A DNA stretch of 64,000 nt. Source: Candidatus Phosphoribacter hodrii (GTDB taxonomy: Bacteria > Actinomycetota > Actinomycetes > Actinomycetales > Dermatophilaceae). How positions within the stretch are numbered: position 1 is the first letter of the stretch; each line of letters starts with the position of its first letter. The stretch covers positions 496,001 to 560,000 of the forward strand of contig JADJIB010000002.1 in NCBI GenBank assembly GCA_016707175.1, in the 5' to 3' direction. The translations under genes were made by a program, and so were the position numbers. The notes under the pieces were generated by a model, which saw only the letters and a list, made by a program, of their open reading frames with translations, did not search any database and was not told where the DNA came from. Of the stretch, positions 27,954-36,728 are shown piece after piece.

Positions 27954-28393
27954 CCCCCTCCCGCCGCCGCCTGGCCGCCCGGGTCGCCCTCGGCGGCGCA
28001 CTCGGCACGTCCGCCCGGCTCCTCGTCGACGCACTCGTCGGCTCGCCGTGGGGCACGTGGGACGCCGGGGTCGCCGTCGCCAACGTCACCGGGGCGTTCT
28101 TCCTCGGAATCATCGCCCTCTATCCCTTCCGCCGCCGGCACCCGCACGAGGTGCGTGCCTTCGCCGGCACCGGCGTCATGGGTGCCTACACGACGTTCTC
28201 CGCCCTCAACCTCGCGATGGTCGACGGCTCACCACGGCCCGAGGCCGTGCTCGGCCTGCTCGTCAGCATCGGCGGCGGGTGCGTCGCGGCCTGGTTGGGT
28301 CTGCGGGTGGGGCTGTCCGCGCGCCGCGCGGTCGAGGCGCCCGGCGAGGTCCCCGGGTCCGTCGACCCCCGCGACGGCGAGGAGGACCTGTGA
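27950..28393 (+). CDS. crcB: Fluoride channel subunit CrcB/Fluc 1
   Basis: 147 residues, four membrane helices. Fluc proteins form dual-topology dimers that export fluoride. The motifs GTSARLLVDAL, ANVTGAFFLG and GVMGAYTTFSALN (Thr-Thr-Phe-Ser of the pore with its central Na+ site) are intact. The C-terminal tail is acidic. The start ATG overlaps the previous stop, and the stop overlaps the next start (GTGA). A pair of adjacent crcB genes usually encodes a heterodimeric channel of opposed subunits. Confidence 0.92.
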   Translation: MTPSRRRLAARVALGGALGTSARLLVDALVGSPWGTWDAGVAVANVTGAFFLGIIALYPFRRRHPHEVRAFAGTGVMGAYTTFSALNLAMVDGSPRPEAVLGLLVSIGGGCVAAWLGLRVGLSARRAVEAPGEVPGSVDPRDGEEDL

Positions 28394-28815
28394 GCATCGG
28401 CGGGTATGCCGTGTGGACCTGGCTCGGGGCGGTCGCCGCCGGTTCGGCCGGGGCCGTGCTTCGGTGGGCCAGCGTCGTCTGGCTGCACGGGATCCTCTCC
28501 CGGCGCAGCGGCGCCACCGATCCCTTCCCGCTTGGCGTCCTCGTGGCCAACACCGTGGCCTCGTTCCTTGCCGGGGTGGCGGTGGCAGTAGCCCCCGTGG
28601 TCGGACCCCAATGGCACTTGGTCCTCGTCGGCGGGCTCTGTGGCGGGCTCTCAACCCTCTCGACCCTGGCGGTCGACACGGTGGCGATGTGGCAACGCGG
28701 CGAACGTTGGGGCGCGGTCGGCAACCTCGGCGCCACCCTCGCCCTCGGGCTCGGTGCCGCGATGATCGGAGCTGGCGTCGTCGGCAGCGCTGTGGCTGCG
28801 GCCCTGAGCCGTTAG
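28390..28815 (+). CDS. crcB: Fluoride channel subunit CrcB/Fluc 2
   Basis: 141 residues, four membrane helices, partner of the upstream subunit. The Arg/Asn features are kept (GAVLRWASVVWL, LVANTVASFLAG), but the pore motif reads GGLSTLSTLAVD, with Leu in place of the Phe of TTFS, so this subunit probably contributes only one side of the paired pore. The start is a GTG overlapping the previous stop. Confidence 0.9.
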   Translation: MSIGGYAVWTWLGAVAAGSAGAVLRWASVVWLHGILSRRSGATDPFPLGVLVANTVASFLAGVAVAVAPVVGPQWHLVLVGGLCGGLSTLSTLAVDTVAMWQRGERWGAVGNLGATLALGLGAAMIGAGVVGSAVAAALSR

Positions 28816-28870
28816 ATCCCGCGCCGATAGATCCCGCGCCAATAGGTCCGGCGCCGATAGATCCAGCCGG
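28811..28870. repeat. 15-bp tandem repeat, 4 units
   Basis: Units resembling GATAGATCCCGCGCC at 28811, 28826, 28841 and 28856. It starts at the crcB2 stop codon and ends just before the PH-domain gene. I see no hairpin or protein-coding role. Confidence 0.8.
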
Positions 28871-28874
28871 ACAG

Positions 28875-29357
28875 TCAGCGCTCGCGGGCCTCTCCCAGGC
28901 CGGTCACCAGGGCGTTGAGCCGAGCCGACTCCTGCAGCGACCGAGGCCCATCCGAGCGTTGGATCGCCATGACGGCCAAGGTGTCAGTGTCGTTGAGTTC
29001 AAGGGTCGGCCAAGGCATCCCCTGCCCGAACTGAACCCCCATGACCTGCGGCCAGGTGACCGTCCTGGTGAGGAAGAGGTTGCGGACGGTGAGCCCCTCG
29101 CGGGTCGGCACCGCCTTGATCGTTGCGTAGCGGAAGAAGAGGGCCGCGAGGATCCAACCGATCGAGGCGAAGAGCACCCGGTCGAAGATCTGGAAGTCGT
29201 GGATCGCGGTCGCCGGGATGAAGACCCCGATGAAGGTGAACAGCGCGATGGCGGCCACCGCCAGGCTGATCGCGACGATTCGGCCGCGGCGAGGAACGAA
29301 CGGCGCGAAGGGATCGTCGTCGCCCCGACGCCCGGTGGGATGACTCACTTCGCTCAT
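28875..29357 (-). CDS. PH-domain membrane protein
   Basis: 160 residues: a short acidic N-terminus, two adjacent membrane helices (about 28-80: IVAISLAVAAIALFTFIGVF and LFASIGWILAALFF), then a small beta-rich PH-like domain (VPTREGLTVRNLFLTRTVTW). Such proteins are common in actinobacteria next to hisG or ribH; their function is unknown. I start at ATG 29357, preceded by GGAGG; upstream in-frame codons have no support. Confidence 0.83.
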   Translation of the reverse strand: MSEVSHPTGRRGDDDPFAPFVPRRGRIVAISLAVAAIALFTFIGVFIPATAIHDFQIFDRVLFASIGWILAALFFRYATIKAVPTREGLTVRNLFLTRTVTWPQVMGVQFGQGMPWPTLELNDTDTLAVMAIQRSDGPRSLQESARLNALVTGLGEARER

Positions 29358-29385
29358 GTCGATCTCCTCCGGAACGCCGAGCGGG

Positions 29386-30231
29386 TCACAGTCGACAGGC
29401 TGCGATGTGAGTGACGAGGATCCCTCGGGCACCGAGGTCGAACAACTCGTCCATCACCCGGTTGGTCCCCTTGCGCGGCACCATCGCCCGCACGGCCACC
29501 CAGGCCGGGTCGTGCAACGGCGAGACGGTCGGCGACTCCAGACCGGGGGTGATCTGGCAGGCCGCCTCGACCGCGGCAGCGGGCACGTCGTAGTCGAGCA
29601 GGACGTAGTCACGTGCTGTGACGACGCCGAGCAGGCGACGCCGCAGCACCCCGACGCCGTTGTCCTCGGATACCTCGGCACGGCGGATGAGCACCGCTTC
29701 CGACGTGAGGATGGGGTCGCCGAAGACCGCCAGACCCTGGCTGCGCAAGGTCGCCCCGGTCTCCACGACATCGGCGATGACGTCGGCCACGCCGAGGGTG
29801 ATCGCCGTCTCGACGGCTCCGTCGAGACGCACGACCGCAGCGCTCACGCCAGCCCCGGCCAGGTGCCCCTGCACGAGCCCCGGGTAGCTCGTCGCCACCC
29901 GCCGACCCGCGATGTCGGCGACGTCGCTCATCGACCCCGCGCGGGCGGCATACCGGAAGGTCGACTTGCCGAAACCGAGAGCCATGACCTCGACGGCATC
30001 GCTGCCCGAGTCGAGCAGCAGGTCGCGACCGGTGATCCCGGCGTCGACCGTGCCGGACCCGACATAGACGGCGATGTCACGCGGTCGAAGGTAGAAGAGT
30101 TCGACCTCGTTGTCGGGGTCGGTGACGATGAGCTCCTTGAGGTCCCGGCGGACCTTGTATCCGGCCTGCCGGAGCATGTCGGCGGCCGGCTCGGCCAGAG
30201 AGCCCTTGTTGGGGACGGCAATGCGCAGCAT
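29386..30231 (-). CDS. hisG: ATP phosphoribosyltransferase (long form)
   Basis: A 281-residue first enzyme of histidine biosynthesis; it joins ATP and PRPP. The catalytic part starts LRIAVPNKGSLAEPAADML and carries the PRPP-binding EVMALGFGKSTFRYA and GVADVIADVVETGATL. The C-terminal ACT-like regulatory domain (from about 205) marks the long, histidine-inhibited form that needs no HisZ. It lies 21 bp downstream of hisE. Confidence 0.95.
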   Translation of the reverse strand: MLRIAVPNKGSLAEPAADMLRQAGYKVRRDLKELIVTDPDNEVELFYLRPRDIAVYVGSGTVDAGITGRDLLLDSGSDAVEVMALGFGKSTFRYAARAGSMSDVADIAGRRVATSYPGLVQGHLAGAGVSAAVVRLDGAVETAITLGVADVIADVVETGATLRSQGLAVFGDPILTSEAVLIRRAEVSEDNGVGVLRRRLLGVVTARDYVLLDYDVPAAAVEAACQITPGLESPTVSPLHDPAWVAVRAMVPRKGTNRVMDELFDLGARGILVTHIAACRL

Positions 30232-30252
30232 GAGAGATCCAGGGGGAAGCGG

Positions 30253-30516
30253 TCAGAGGTGGGCGTAGACGTCGTCGAGGGTGAGGCCCGAGGCGAGCAT
30301 CAGCACCTGCAGGTGGTAGAGCAGCTGGCTGATCTCCTCTGCGGCCCGCTCGGGGCCTTCGTGCTCGGCCGCCATCCACACCTCGGCCGCCTCCTCGACG
30401 ATCTTCTTGCCGATGGCATGAACGCCGGCATCGAGCTGCGCGACCGTGCCGGAGCCGGCCGGTCGGGTGGCGGCCTTGTCGGCCAGCTCGGCGAACAGCC
30501 CATCGAACGTCTTCAC
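30253..30516 (-). CDS. hisE: Phosphoribosyl-ATP pyrophosphatase
   Basis: An 87-residue all-helical enzyme of the second histidine step. Signatures are GTVAQLDAGVHAIGKKIVEEAAEVWMAAEHEG with the acidic MazG-like metal site, and EISQLLYHLQVLML. It is a stand-alone HisE, not fused to HisI, as in most actinobacteria. hisE-hisG form an operon that ends before the PH-domain gene. Confidence 0.95.
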   Translation of the reverse strand: MKTFDGLFAELADKAATRPAGSGTVAQLDAGVHAIGKKIVEEAAEVWMAAEHEGPERAAEEISQLLYHLQVLMLASGLTLDDVYAHL

Positions 30517-30538
30517 GAGGAATCAGCCTACCCAGGCG

Positions 30539-30584
30539 CAGGTATGCCGCCCGCCCACCTTCCAGCGGACGGACGGCATACCTG
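30539..30584. terminator. Terminator with inverted GTATGCCG pair
   Basis: CAGGTATGCCG (30539-30549) pairs with CGGCATACCTG (30574-30584), and the inner bases continue the stem with two mismatches. It separates hisE from the aldehyde dehydrogenase operon end on the minus strand. Confidence 0.72.
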
Positions 30585-30611
30585 ATGGGTCTGGCCACCC
30601 GCCGATCGGGC

Positions 30612-31025
30612 TCAGCTCTCGAACGCGTCGAGTTCGTCGTCGGTGAACAGCCGGGACCTGATGAGGAACCGCACCCCCTCCGGCGCCTCGACGGAGAACC
30701 CGGCCCCGCGGCCGGGAACGACATCGACAGTGAGGTGGGTGTGCTGCCAGTAGGCGAACTGACTGGCCGACATCCACATCGGCACGGCTCGGTCCAGCCC
30801 GATGCCGAGATCACCCAGGTGGACGTCCGAGTCGCCGAGGATGAACTCGCCGTCGGGGTAACACATCGGAGACGAGCCGTCGCAGCAGCCACCGGACTGG
30901 TGGAACATCAACGGCCCGTGCTGGTCGGTGAGCTTGCGCAGCAGGGTCACCGCTGCTTCGGTCACCGCCACGCGGGAGTATGCCGCCGCGAGCGCCATAC
31001 TCCCTGGCGTTGGCGCAGTATCCAT
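30612..31025 (-). CDS. DUF779 protein, aldehyde dehydrogenase partner
   Basis: 137 residues. DUF779 proteins are regularly encoded after aldB-type aldehyde dehydrogenase genes. Conserved parts: LMFHQSGGCCDGSSPMC with a Cys pair, the core GDSDVHLG, and the end WQHTHLTVDVVPGRGAGFS; the Cys and His residues suggest metal binding. The start at 31025 lies 2 bp from the ald stop, implying translational coupling; ATG 30998 is an alternative. Role in the aldehyde pathway unknown. Confidence 0.85.
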   Translation of the reverse strand: MDTAPTPGSMALAAAYSRVAVTEAAVTLLRKLTDQHGPLMFHQSGGCCDGSSPMCYPDGEFILGDSDVHLGDLGIGLDRAVPMWMSASQFAYWQHTHLTVDVVPGRGAGFSVEAPEGVRFLIRSRLFTDDELDAFES

Positions 31026-31029
31026 CGGT

Positions 31030-32553
<1,524 letters not shown>

Positions 32554-32632
32554 TGGTGCATCCTCCGAAGGTTGCGCAGGTCACTCTGCGACTGTGACGG
32601 CCGTCACGGCGACGGCTCGTGTCCGGAGGCTA

Positions 32633-32660
32633 TGCAGCGCGACGTTGCAACAACGCTGCA
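32633..32660. promoter_or_regulatory. Palindromic operator candidate upstream of aldehyde dehydrogenase
   Basis: TGCAGCG (32633-32639) and CGCTGCA (32654-32660) are exact inverted arms around a central GTTGCAAC palindrome (32644-32651). It lies 80-107 bases before the dehydrogenase start and just after the stop of the GAF regulator gene. Such nested dyads fit a dimeric activator; the adjacent regulator is the natural candidate. Confidence 0.55.
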
Positions 32661-32690
32661 TGCACGTTGGCGAGGTCTCACCTGATCCGG

Positions 32691-34022
32691 CTAGGCGCGG
32701 GTCTGGCGCCCCAGCACGATCGGTGCTGCGACCAACTCCCGCTCGAGTCGGGCGGCTTCGGCCACCGCGATCGGCCGCAGCGGCGAGCCAGCGGGCAGGG
32801 TTTCGGCCTGACGCTCCCACATGTCCAGGTCGTCGGCCCCCCAGCGCGACCGGGTCCAGGCGACCATGAGATCGGCCTCGGCCGAGGCGATGAGGGCACT
32901 GCGGACCTGTCCCGTGAGAATCTCGCGCTGATCGACGACTGCGGGCGACTGCGACATCGGGAGCAGCGGACCGCGGTAGGCCTGCATCGCGGCGCGCAGC
33001 CGCCCGGCCGCCAGGTATGCCGCGACCGCGTGCCAGTCGGTCTGGGCGCCAGCGATGAGGCGATAGGGACGCGACGTGAGGACCTCGGGACCGAGGATCG
33101 AGCGAAGCCGGGTCATCTCGGCGCGCATCGTCGATGAGGTGACCTGCCCGGCATACACGAGAACTTCGAGTTGCTCGGCAGTGAGGCCATCCGGATGGTC
33201 GGCGAGCGCGACGAGGATGTCGCCGTGTCGCCGGCTCAGGCGGTGGGTGCGTCCGCCGTGGGCGGCGATGAGTTCGGGCTGGCCCAGCCCGCGCAGGGCG
33301 AAGGCGGCGGACGGGTCGGGGCCCAGCGAGGCGTCACCCGAGCCGCGGCGTCCGGGAGCGGCCGGGGTCCACAGCGCGCCCGTCGCCTGCAGCCGGGCCA
33401 ACTCCGACTCGGCCATCCGGGCCGCGGCGCGCACCAGGGCCAGGCTCTGCGGGGTGGCGACGTCCGGACCACCGGTGATGTCCACCAGGCCCAAGATCTG
33501 CTGTGTCGACGGATCGTGGATCGGTGCTGCCGCGCAGGTCCAGGGCTGCACCAGGCGGTTGAAATGCTCCTCTGAGCGCACGTGGGTGGCGGCGTCCAGA
33601 TGCAGGGCCATGCCGGGGGCATTGGTGCCTGCATGGCCCTCGTCCCACCCGGCGCCCTCGACAAAGTGGATGGTCTCGGCTCGGCGCATGACCGTCGGCG
33701 ACCCGGTCACCCACAGCAGCGTGCCGTCGGCGTCCCCGACGGCCATGACGCAATCACAGTCGACGGCAGCCCGGCCCAGGACGTCGTAGAGCAAGGGGAA
33801 GACCTGGGCGAGCGGGTGGGCCGATCGGTAGGTCTGGACCTCAGGTCGATCCATCCGGATCGGGGCCAAGTGCCGGTCTGGGTCTACGCCGCTGGCGCTG
33901 GAGCGCATCCACGAGTCGGCGACGACGCTGCGAACGCCACCGCCAGCGTCCCCGGAGGTGAGGAAGGCGTCGCGGTGACCGGCCAGCCCACCGCGGCCCG
34001 ATCGCAATGTGGCCACCGTCAC
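32691..34022 (-). CDS. GAF-domain transcriptional regulator (AcoR-like, no AAA domain)
   Basis: 443 residues. The N-terminal half resembles the AcoR sensory region (SYRSAHPLAQVFPLLYDVLGRA, GAGWDEGHAGTNAPGMALHL, AAAPIHDPSTQQILGLVDITGG), i.e. a GAF-like ligand domain. The C-terminal half has a winged-helix-like region (SRRHGDILVALADHPDGLTA, TMRAEMTRLRSILG). There is no sigma-54 AAA+ module, so it should act with the ordinary holoenzyme. Related actinobacterial genes sit next to aldehyde dehydrogenases, as here, and it probably controls the ald-DUF779 operon. Confidence 0.85.
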   Translation of the reverse strand: MTVATLRSGRGGLAGHRDAFLTSGDAGGGVRSVVADSWMRSSASGVDPDRHLAPIRMDRPEVQTYRSAHPLAQVFPLLYDVLGRAAVDCDCVMAVGDADGTLLWVTGSPTVMRRAETIHFVEGAGWDEGHAGTNAPGMALHLDAATHVRSEEHFNRLVQPWTCAAAPIHDPSTQQILGLVDITGGPDVATPQSLALVRAAARMAESELARLQATGALWTPAAPGRRGSGDASLGPDPSAAFALRGLGQPELIAAHGGRTHRLSRRHGDILVALADHPDGLTAEQLEVLVYAGQVTSSTMRAEMTRLRSILGPEVLTSRPYRLIAGAQTDWHAVAAYLAAGRLRAAMQAYRGPLLPMSQSPAVVDQREILTGQVRSALIASAEADLMVAWTRSRWGADDLDMWERQAETLPAGSPLRPIAVAEAARLERELVAAPIVLGRQTRA

Positions 34023-34082
34023 AGTGAAACCCAGGACGGGCGCTGCCGACAGCAGGGCGGCACCCCGATGCGCCGAGCGGCC

Positions 34083-34105
34083 GGATCCGACCTGTGGTCG
34101 GATCC
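34083..34105. terminator. Hairpin terminator after ribM
   Basis: GGATCCGACC (34083-34092) and its exact complement (34096-34105) with a 3-base loop, 60-85 bases downstream of the ribM stop in the direction of transcription. Confidence 0.75.
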
Positions 34106-34166
34106 GACCGCTCGACGACCTTCTCGTCGTCTGCCGGCGATCCCGGTCAGAAGCCAGTGACCTTGC

Positions 34167-34880
34167 TCAGCGAACGGCAGGCGACTCGGCGGGTGCCGAG
34201 CCGCTCTCCTCGCGAGTGGCCTTGACCCACTGGGTGAAGCCGTAGATCACGAAGGCGCCGTAACCGATGTAGAGGACGGCGGTCGGGACGTAGCCGGTCG
34301 CGAAGCCGAGCGGGACGCCGATGAGGTCGACGGCGATCCAGCACAGCCAGAACTCGTTCCACCCACGGGCCATCGAGTAGGTGGCGAGCACCGAGCCGAC
34401 GAAGATCCACGCGTCGCACCAGTAGAACCACCACTGCGCCGGCCAAGAGGACAGCGCGACGAAGGCTTGGTGGACGATGACCGTGCCGATGAGCCAACCG
34501 ACGACGATGCCGATCCGCTCACGACTCGTCGCCCACCGCGGGGTGATCGCCGGTCCGGCGTTGTCGACGCCACGAGCCCGCTTGGACTCGTTCCACCGCC
34601 ACCACCCGTAGAGGCTCGTGACGATGAAGAAGATCTGCCGCCCGGCCTGGCCGAACAGCGGGATCCGCTCGTCGGCGCCGAACAGGGCTCCGAGGTAGAC
34701 GAAGAAGAGCATGACGTTCGCGAGGATGCCGACCGGCCAGGCCCAGACCCAGCGCTTCATGCCCAGATATGCGGAGGCGGCACCGATGAGGATGCCGATG
34801 AGTTCCAGCCAGTGCATCTGATAGCCACCGACCGGGAACGTCGCAGCGATGAGCTGCTGAAAAACGTTGCCGTTGTTCAT
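34167..34880 (-). CDS. ribM: Riboflavin transporter of the PnuC superfamily (RibM/PnuX)
   Basis: 237 residues with about seven membrane helices. The PnuC fold shows in the opening HWLELIGILIGAASAYLGMK, in WVWAWPVGILANVMLFFVY, in FFIVTSLYGWWRW and in WNEFWLCWIAVDLIGVPLGF. PnuC members carry nicotinamide riboside, but actinobacterial PnuX/RibM carries riboflavin and is the form placed under an FMN riboswitch, as seen here at 34996-35121. I therefore assign riboflavin uptake by facilitated diffusion. ATG 34880 has AAGGAC about 11 bases upstream, inside the switchable hairpin. Confidence 0.92.
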   Translation of the reverse strand: MNNGNVFQQLIAATFPVGGYQMHWLELIGILIGAASAYLGMKRWVWAWPVGILANVMLFFVYLGALFGADERIPLFGQAGRQIFFIVTSLYGWWRWNESKRARGVDNAGPAITPRWATSRERIGIVVGWLIGTVIVHQAFVALSSWPAQWWFYWCDAWIFVGSVLATYSMARGWNEFWLCWIAVDLIGVPLGFATGYVPTAVLYIGYGAFVIYGFTQWVKATREESGSAPAESPAVR

Positions 34881-34887
34881 GATTGGT

Positions 34888-34923
34888 GTTCGTCCTTGAG
34901 TTCGTTCTGACAGGGACGAACTC
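34888..34923 (-). promoter_or_regulatory. Alternative sequestor/anti-sequestor hairpins over the ribM ribosome site
   Basis: Read on the mRNA strand, GTTCGTCC (34914-34921) can pair with GGACGAAC (34888-34895), which contains the ribosome site GGA. The overlapping GAGTTCGT (34916-34923) can instead pair with ACGAACTC (34898-34905), freeing it. The two stems share bases and cannot coexist, a typical expression platform for translational control by the riboswitch. Confidence 0.7.
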
Positions 34924-34995
34924 CGGGGACACCCCGTACCACGCCGGCCCCGGAAGCCGACACAGCGGCATACCGGGCGTCGTCGCGCCACGAAA

Positions 34996-35121
34996 CGTGC
35001 TGCCTACCATCCGGACTTTCACCGTCGGTCCTGGAATCCCACCAGGTCAACCGGCCGCTGGATGCGGTCGGGTCGCGGACTGTCACCGCCGGTTCGGAGT
35101 TACACCGACCCCGGAGCACGT
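34996..35121 (-). promoter_or_regulatory. FMN riboswitch (RFN element)
   Basis: The minus strand carries the conserved RFN aptamer: GGGGTCGGTGTAACTCCGAA near the 5' end, GGCGGTGACAGTCCGCGACCC, TTGACCTGGTGGGATTCCAGG, ACCGACGGTGAAAGTCCGGA, and GGTAGGCAGCACG closing the outer helix with the 5' CGTGCTCC. When FMN is high the switch should block expression of ribM. The GTATGCCG element at 35129 lies just upstream of the aptamer, near the likely promoter. Confidence 0.96.
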
Positions 35122-35289
35122 GCCCACAGTGTATGCCGCGAGCACGCCGGGTCCAGGCGCCCGACCACCACGCGGACCCGGCAACGTCTCACAGACGTCC
35201 CACAGTGACCTCACCGGATCGGAACAACTCGGGACGGCTGACTAAGGACATCAAGCCACCGCGCGTCACAACCACACACGGAGCCCACC

Positions 35290-35889
35290 ATGTCCCCCAT
35301 CCTCATCGCCGCCGACCTTCTGGCTATCGCCTTGCTCGTCTTCGGCATGTTCCTGCCTCGGCACGGCCGACGTGATCTCGTCGCCGCCTACCTCGGCGTC
35401 AACGTGGGGGTATTCGCCGTAGCCGCCGCCCTCACCGCATCGGGGGTGGCCAGCGCCGGTGTCGGGCTCGGCCTCTTCGGGGTCCTGTCCATCATCCGGC
35501 TGCGGTCCGAGGAACTCACCCAGACCGAGATCGCCTATTACTTCGGCGCCCTCGCGATCGGGCTGCTGGCCGGGCTCGGCGCCGACGCCGTCCCGATGAT
35601 CGGCGCCCTCATGGCCTTGGTCGTGGTGACGCTGTGGATCGGGGACCACCCGCGGATCGCCACCCGCAGCGTCCGCCAGACGCTGGTCCTGGACCGGGCG
35701 CACGGAGATCGTTCGGCCCTGCACGCCCACGTCGAGCGCGTCCTCGGCGGCACCGTCCACGAGATCTCGGTCGTGAAGACCGACCTGGTCAACGACACCA
35801 CGGTGGTCTCGGTGCGGCATACCCCCGCCCCCCTGGTTGGACACGCCGGCAGCGCCCGCCCTGCCTCGCACGACGAGCACGTGCGATGA
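35290..35889 (+). CDS. DUF4956 membrane protein
   Basis: 199 residues. Four to five hydrophobic helices in the first 120 residues (IAADLLAIALLVFGMFLP, GVGLGLFGVLSIIRLRSEEL, ALAIGLLAGLGADAVPMIG) and a soluble C-terminal domain (HVERVLGGTVHEISVVKTDL). The IRLRSEE stretch after the third helix is the hallmark of DUF4956. These genes typically sit beside VTC-domain genes, as here. Function unknown; a partner in polyphosphate or exopolymer synthesis is plausible. Its stop overlaps the next start by 4 bp. Confidence 0.88.
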   Translation: MSPILIAADLLAIALLVFGMFLPRHGRRDLVAAYLGVNVGVFAVAAALTASGVASAGVGLGLFGVLSIIRLRSEELTQTEIAYYFGALAIGLLAGLGADAVPMIGALMALVVVTLWIGDHPRIATRSVRQTLVLDRAHGDRSALHAHVERVLGGTVHEISVVKTDLVNDTTVVSVRHTPAPLVGHAGSARPASHDEHVR

Positions 35890-36728
35890 GCACGGCCTAC
35901 GCACCCGCCACGTCGCCCATCGCCACCCTCGTCGACCGGACCATGGACCTCGGCGCGCTCGCCCCGATCAGCCTGGACGACCTCGTCACCAGCGCATCGA
36001 GGCTCACCCGGGTGGACCGCAAGTACGTCGTGCCCCGGCGGCTGCTTCCCACCCTGCTCCAAGCCACCGCAGGTCGCGCCAAGGTGCTGGACATCGACGG
36101 GGTCCGCGACTTCGCCTACCGCACGGTCTATCTCGACACCCTCGACGTCCAGTGCTTCCGGGCCGCCGGCCAGAAGCGCCGCCGCCGGGCCAAGATCCGC
36201 ACCCGCAGCTACCTCGACAGCGGGGCCACGTTCCTCGAGGTCAAGACCCGCGGGCCCCGTGGCACCACCGTCAAGGAGCGCATCGAGCATCCCGATGTCG
36301 AGGAGGCCGGCCTCACCGCGGCCGGAGCCGCCTTCATCGCCGACCGACTGGCCGCGGCCCAGATCGACACCCTTGACGTGGCCTCGCTCGTCCCGATGCT
36401 GTCCACGACCTACCACCGAAGCACCCTGGCCCTCGGCCCGGATCGGGTGACCATCGACACGGTGCCCGGATGGACCGCCCTCGGGCCAGCTCGGGGAGAC
36501 CTCGACCGGCCCGGCCTGGCGATCGTCGAGACAAAGGCCGGCGCGACCCCCACTCTCGTCGACCACGCCCTGTGGCGCCTCGGCCACCGGCCGATCCGGA
36601 TCAGCAAGTACGGGAGCGGCCTGGCCGCCGTCCGCCCTGACCTACCCCACCTCAAATGGCATCGCGTCATCAACCAGCACCTCCGCCCCCACTCGAGCGC
36701 CACCATCCACGAAGGACATCAGTCATGA
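35886..36728 (+). CDS. VTC-domain protein (polyphosphate polymerase-like)
   Basis: 280 residues, one VTC domain, related to the catalytic core of yeast Vtc4, which makes polyphosphate from ATP. Basic residues expected to line the tunnel are visible in RVDRKYVVPR, FAYRTVYLDT, RRRAKIRTRSY and FLEVKTRGPRG, and the metal-binding Glu in LAIVETKAG. No membrane helix; DUF4956 may anchor it. Both neighbours overlap it by 4 bp. Activity in bacteria is not firmly established. Confidence 0.88.
   Translation: MSTAYAPATSPIATLVDRTMDLGALAPISLDDLVTSASRLTRVDRKYVVPRRLLPTLLQATAGRAKVLDIDGVRDFAYRTVYLDTLDVQCFRAAGQKRRRRAKIRTRSYLDSGATFLEVKTRGPRGTTVKERIEHPDVEEAGLTAAGAAFIADRLAAAQIDTLDVASLVPMLSTTYHRSTLALGPDRVTIDTVPGWTALGPARGDLDRPGLAIVETKAGATPTLVDHALWRLGHRPIRISKYGSGLAAVRPDLPHLKWHRVINQHLRPHSSATIHEGHQS

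Noticed and set aside
30612..30998. DUF779 start at ATG 30998
   Set aside because: Possible, but its only purine-rich stretch is two bases from the ATG; the start at 31025 next to the ald stop fits translational coupling better.
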